Shown here in pieces: positions 61,074 through 64,000 of a stretch of 64,000 nt of DNA. Origin of the DNA: an uncultured Flavobacterium sp. (GTDB taxonomy: Bacteria; Bacteroidota; Bacteroidia; Flavobacteriales; Flavobacteriaceae); NCBI RefSeq assembly GCF_951805225.1, contig NZ_OX638201.1, positions 4,774,001-4,838,000 on the forward strand. The letters are read 5' to 3'. The notes below the pieces were generated by a model. That model was not told where the DNA came from. It ran no database searches and was given only the letters and a program-made list of their open reading frames with translations. A program made the position numbers and the translations under genes. Every line of letters begins with the position of its first letter. The stretch's first letter is position 1.

Positions 61074-62597
61074 ATGAGCAATTCAAATCAGGTTGAAATG
61101 AACGATGTGCAGGGATTAATATTACGGGGATATAATTTCCCTCATATCCGGTACATTATTTTAAGTATAAAAGATATTGCCGGAGCACAAAAATTCTGTT
61201 CAGATCTTGCTTCGGGAACTGGTCCCGGAGGTTTGTCTATTACCACTGCAGAGCCTTGGGAAAACATGCAAAAACCGGAGTATTGCCTGAACATTGGTTT
61301 TACATATTCAGGTTTACAAACTCTTATAGGCGCAGTTAATTGTGGTACAGTAAATTATTATTCAAGTGATGAGGTCGTTGTGTCTTTTACAAATGGAGCC
61401 GCTAGTGATGCGGCTACAATGGGCGATACAGGCGAAAGTGCTCCTGAAAACTGGTGGAAAAACGGAGGCTGGATACCAAAAGAACCACCAAGCGCTGACG
61501 GAAGTGAGCTTCATATTCAATTAACACTTTTTACCTTAACGCCCGAAAACAGAGAAAAATATTATTCGACTTTGTTGAGTATGATAGCAGAAACGCCATC
61601 TGGACCCGCAGTAGTTCCGGTATATTATCAGGATTCAGATCCTATAACCGTCGATGGAAATTCAGATTATGTACATTTTGGTTATCGTGATAGTTTGTCG
61701 CAGCCGCGAATTGATGATATTTTGTGGAATAAACCCAAAATGCTAAAATTAATGGGTGTAAGCACTATCGATGACAGACCAAAAGTACCTCTGGACCGTT
61801 TTGTAATCAGTCAGGATGCATCAGATTATAATGCACATACGCTATTGGTAAACGGTACTTTTGCCGCATTTAGATTGTTGTATCAGGACGAAGCTAAATT
61901 CGAAGCATTCATTCATTCAGATAGTAAAACTTCGCCCGAATTAATGGCGGCTAAAATGTGCGGACGATGGCGCGACGGCACACCTCTTGTGGTATCACCG
62001 GATAAAGAAGATAAAAGTCTGGGAGAACCGAGTACTAAAAACTTCAATTTTACAAATTTCAATTATTTAGCACCAAGCCCAAATCAGCAAGGTGATCAAA
62101 GTAGTGACGAACTTGGGTTAAAATGTCCTTATGCAGCGCATATACGAAGAGCAAACCCAAGGGATGACATAGATGTTACCGGAAACAATAATAATGCTCA
62201 AACGCATAGAATTTTAAGACGTGCATCGCCTTATGGTCCCGTATATGATCCTGCCGAAAAACCAGGCATACAACGCGGATTGGTGGGATTATTTATTGGT
62301 TCTGTTCTTGATTTTCAGTTTCGCTTTGTTACCAAACTCTGGTTAGAATTAGGCGGTTTTAGAAATCCTGATGCTTCGCCCAATAGCAGTGGTGTTGATC
62401 CTCTTTTTGGACCACAGGTTGCCGATACTAATCCTGGTGATTTTACTTTTGCCTATAACAAAAATGGTACTTATGATCAAACTCCAAATCTTAGCCGTTT
62501 TATACGTACAGATGGAGGTTTATATCTTTTTTTACCCGGAATTACAGGTTTAAAATACATTGCCGAAGGAAAGATTCCAGAACCTCTTACTTATTAA
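61074..62597 (+). CDS. Dyp-type peroxidase
   Basis: A 507-aa heme peroxidase of the DyP family. The N-terminal block VQGLILRGYNFPHIRYIILSI is followed by the distal motif region HFGYRDSLSQPRID (D206; the usual GxxDG reads GYRDS). The proximal heme ligand is H356 in YAAHIRRANPRD, and a conserved Arg lies in ILRRASPYGP. No signal peptide. It would oxidise dyes, phenols or other substrates with hydrogen peroxide. The length and lack of Tat signal fit the longer intracellular DyP types. It follows the 224-aa partner gene by 30 bp. Confidence 0.88.
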   Translation: MSNSNQVEMNDVQGLILRGYNFPHIRYIILSIKDIAGAQKFCSDLASGTGPGGLSITTAEPWENMQKPEYCLNIGFTYSGLQTLIGAVNCGTVNYYSSDEVVVSFTNGAASDAATMGDTGESAPENWWKNGGWIPKEPPSADGSELHIQLTLFTLTPENREKYYSTLLSMIAETPSGPAVVPVYYQDSDPITVDGNSDYVHFGYRDSLSQPRIDDILWNKPKMLKLMGVSTIDDRPKVPLDRFVISQDASDYNAHTLLVNGTFAAFRLLYQDEAKFEAFIHSDSKTSPELMAAKMCGRWRDGTPLVVSPDKEDKSLGEPSTKNFNFTNFNYLAPSPNQQGDQSSDELGLKCPYAAHIRRANPRDDIDVTGNNNNAQTHRILRRASPYGPVYDPAEKPGIQRGLVGLFIGSVLDFQFRFVTKLWLELGGFRNPDASPNSSGVDPLFGPQVADTNPGDFTFAYNKNGTYDQTPNLSRFIRTDGGLYLFLPGITGLKYIAEGKIPEPLTY

Positions 62598-62630
62598 ATT
62601 GAGATTGTTAAGAATTTACGTTTTTTATAC

Positions 62631-62680
62631 AAAATAAATAGAAAAAGCGCTGCAAGTAATTGCGGCGCTTTTTTTTGAAA
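62631..62680. terminator. Terminator after DyP gene, copy 2 of a duplicated sequence
   Basis: Matches copy 1 (60150-60199) apart from one extra A before the stem and two fewer T's. It serves the DyP gene and possibly the converging DUF2188 gene. Confidence 0.9.
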
Positions 62681-62920
62681 TTATCCTGGAGTTTGAGATG
62701 GATCACTACTTTTTGGGTAAGTTCTTTCTTCTTGAAATTTACCATCTTTTTTGTGAATAATTACATTTGAATTACCATCATAATTTTTTGCAATTTCAAT
62801 AGTCTTTTGAACAACTTCTTCTTTAGTAGTTCCTATTACTGAAGCTCTTTTACCGTTTTCAAGTTCTCCTTTCCAGCCGTCTTCTGTTTTTGTGACATGA
62901 TATGTCTTTCTTTCTGCCAT
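62681..62920 (-). CDS. DUF2188 protein
   Basis: A 79-aa protein with the DUF2188 pattern: TYHVTKTEDGWKGELENGKRAS, TTKEEVVQKTIEIAKN and NVIIHKKDGKFQEERTYP. It is a small two-layer fold of unknown function, often found in accessory regions and next to defence or regulatory genes. Acid and base residues are balanced. It lies 31 bp downstream of the partial helicase gene on the same strand and may be co-transcribed with it. Confidence 0.85.
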   Translation of the reverse strand: MAERKTYHVTKTEDGWKGELENGKRASVIGTTKEEVVQKTIEIAKNYDGNSNVIIHKKDGKFQEERTYPKSSDPSQTPG

Positions 62921-62951
62921 AATTTTTTAATTTTAAAAGGTTAATGAAATT

Positions 62952-64000
62952 TTAATTAGTTGATTTTTTTTTGTTTACTCGTATCCCATCGTAAAAATAT
63001 TCTATTATATATTTGTCAAAAGTTGTTAAATTATTAATTGAGAGTATTTTTTCAATGCCGATTTTATTGAATAGCTCAATTGTGTTATGAATGTTTAATT
63101 CTTTATCATAAAAGTTTATAATTTTATAATTATGGATTTTTTTAGATATCATTCGAGGCATGCCAAATTCTTCTAATTGATAAACTACAGTAGGTAAGAA
63201 TCCATGAGAGGCTAATGTTATAAACCTTGATATATCATAATTTTTGTCTTTTAAAATTTCTTTTTGTAGGATATTAATATCCGTCATTAATGAAGCTAAC
63301 TTAAATGTTACTTTTCTTTCTAATTTAAAAAAATCGTCTACTCCAATTTCATATGGTTCCAATTCTCTTAATAATTCAGGAATAGACTTAAACCAATTGT
63401 TTCTCAATATTTTAACAAATTCGACAAATGGTTTGTATTCAGATTCCCAGCCTCCAGGTTGAACTTTTATGATTTTGTATAACATTCTATCCCATTTTGA
63501 GGTATAGAATGAGTTTAAAAAACCTAAACCATTCCATTCATGCGGACTTGTTTTCATTTCAATTGCAATTCTTTTTATTAATTCAGCATCACTTGATTGA
63601 AATATGTTTTGTGATTGTAATCTTTTAAAACTTTCTTCTCCAAGAATCTCAGACATTTCTTCTTTGTAAAGTATTATCTTTGCCACTTGCTCCCTAGTTA
63701 ATGAACTTCTATATTTTTTTTCGTCAAGATCACCTAAAATTTCATCAGGAAAAGGGATGTCTAATTGTGTTTTTTCTTCAATAGGAGGTTGATCCAAAAT
63801 AAAGATTTTTCCAATAAAATGTCTGAACATACGGCCTCCTCGACCCATTATGTTTCTATATGTAAAATCATTTAATCTTGCCCGACCTTTACCACTTCTA
63901 TTAGCCCAGATAATAACATTTTCTGCAGATGTATTAACGCCTTCAATTATCGATGAAGTTGAAATGATATTTTCTAATCCTTCTTTTTCTTCAAATAACC
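62952..64000 (-). CDS. Ski2-like SF2 helicase, C-terminal part (5' end beyond window)
   Basis: The reading frame is open from 62952 to the right edge, so the gene begins outside. The visible 349 residues start in helicase core 2: motif V region STSSIIEGVNTSAENVIIW and motif VI region IMGRGGRMFRHFIGK, followed by about 280 residues of helical C-terminus with no motif I recognise. This is the arrangement of DEAD/DEAH-box Ski2-like helicases. Motif VI reads GRGGR instead of the usual GRAGR. ATG 63848 is internal to motif VI, so it is not the start. Host defence or repair roles are possible. Confidence 0.82.
   Translation of the reverse strand, partial: LFEEKEGLENIISTSSIIEGVNTSAENVIIWANRSGKGRARLNDFTYRNIMGRGGRMFRHFIGKIFILDQPPIEEKTQLDIPFPDEILGDLDEKKYRSSLTREQVAKIILYKEEMSEILGEESFKRLQSQNIFQSSDAELIKRIAIEMKTSPHEWNGLGFLNSFYTSKWDRMLYKIIKVQPGGWESEYKPFVEFVKILRNNWFKSIPELLRELEPYEIGVDDFFKLERKVTFKLASLMTDINILQKEILKDKNYDISRFITLASHGFLPTVVYQLEEFGMPRMISKKIHNYKIINFYDKELNIHNTIELFNKIGIEKILSINNLTTFDKYIIEYFYDGIRVNKKKSTN

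Noticed and set aside
62952..63848. Complete protein starting at ATG 63848
   Set aside because: The frame stays open to the window edge and the ATG falls inside helicase motif VI, so the gene is truncated by the window.

Overview
The window is chromosomal DNA of a Flavobacterium-like member of the Bacteroidota. This rests on its low GC, SusC/SusD-type outer-membrane genes, many SPII lipoproteins with short signal peptides, near absence of Shine-Dalgarno motifs, promoters of the TTTG-N19/20-TAnnTTTG type, and family members typical of Flavobacteriia (IPExxxVDY protein, DUF6249, Nudix-type AraR). No transposase, phage gene or CRISPR array is visible.

Region 1 (1-22995) is an arabinan/arabino-oligosaccharide utilisation locus. 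A partial transaldolase-like gene and a minus-strand Nudix-type AraR come first. SusC and SusD follow, then four GH43 enzymes, two GH51 alpha-L-arabinofuranosidases and a GH127 beta-L-arabinofuranosidase. The catabolic unit araB-araD-araA and a mutarotase close the region. A shared palindrome (TAAGTGT...ACACTTA) lies upstream of araR and overlaps the inferred araB promoter; I read it as the AraR operator. Polymer would be bound and cut at the surface and in the periplasm, and arabinose converted to xylulose-5-phosphate in the cytoplasm. Two ~200-bp repeats bracket the GH43-GH43-GH127 block.

Region 2 (23000-40200) is mostly housekeeping: OsmC, tRNA-Leu, prs, ribosomal protein L25, pth, superoxide dismutase, purF, a PfkB kinase, an ECF sigma/anti-sigma operon, rnhA, purN, acpP-fabF-rnc, an IPExxxVDY protein and pyruvate kinase. 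Two features stand out. One is a duplicated 71-bp, two-hairpin element on the minus strand between the superoxide dismutase gene and purF; one copy has an excellent promoter, so it probably encodes a small RNA. The other is a pair of identical ECF-type promoter motifs, one for the sigma operon and one for the divergent DUF6249 gene.

Region 3 (40600-56900) is a long co-directional cluster of envelope proteins, mostly domains of unknown function: sulfatase, HAD-type lipoprotein, outer-membrane protein, three tandem DUF1254/DUF1214 lipoproteins, DUF2490, a kinase-fold DUF2252 protein, DUF2092, DUF6515, DUF4136, a membrane-anchored AraC regulator, a MetA-type barrel and an Omp85-type barrel. It is the best candidate here for an undescribed system. 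A cluster of inverted repeats lies upstream of it.

Region 4 (56950-64000) has a CPBP protease, an AraC regulator, an exported C1 peptidase, a DyP peroxidase with an unknown partner framed by duplicated terminators, a DUF2188 protein, and the C-terminal part of a Ski2-like helicase that runs off the right edge and may begin an accessory or defence locus.
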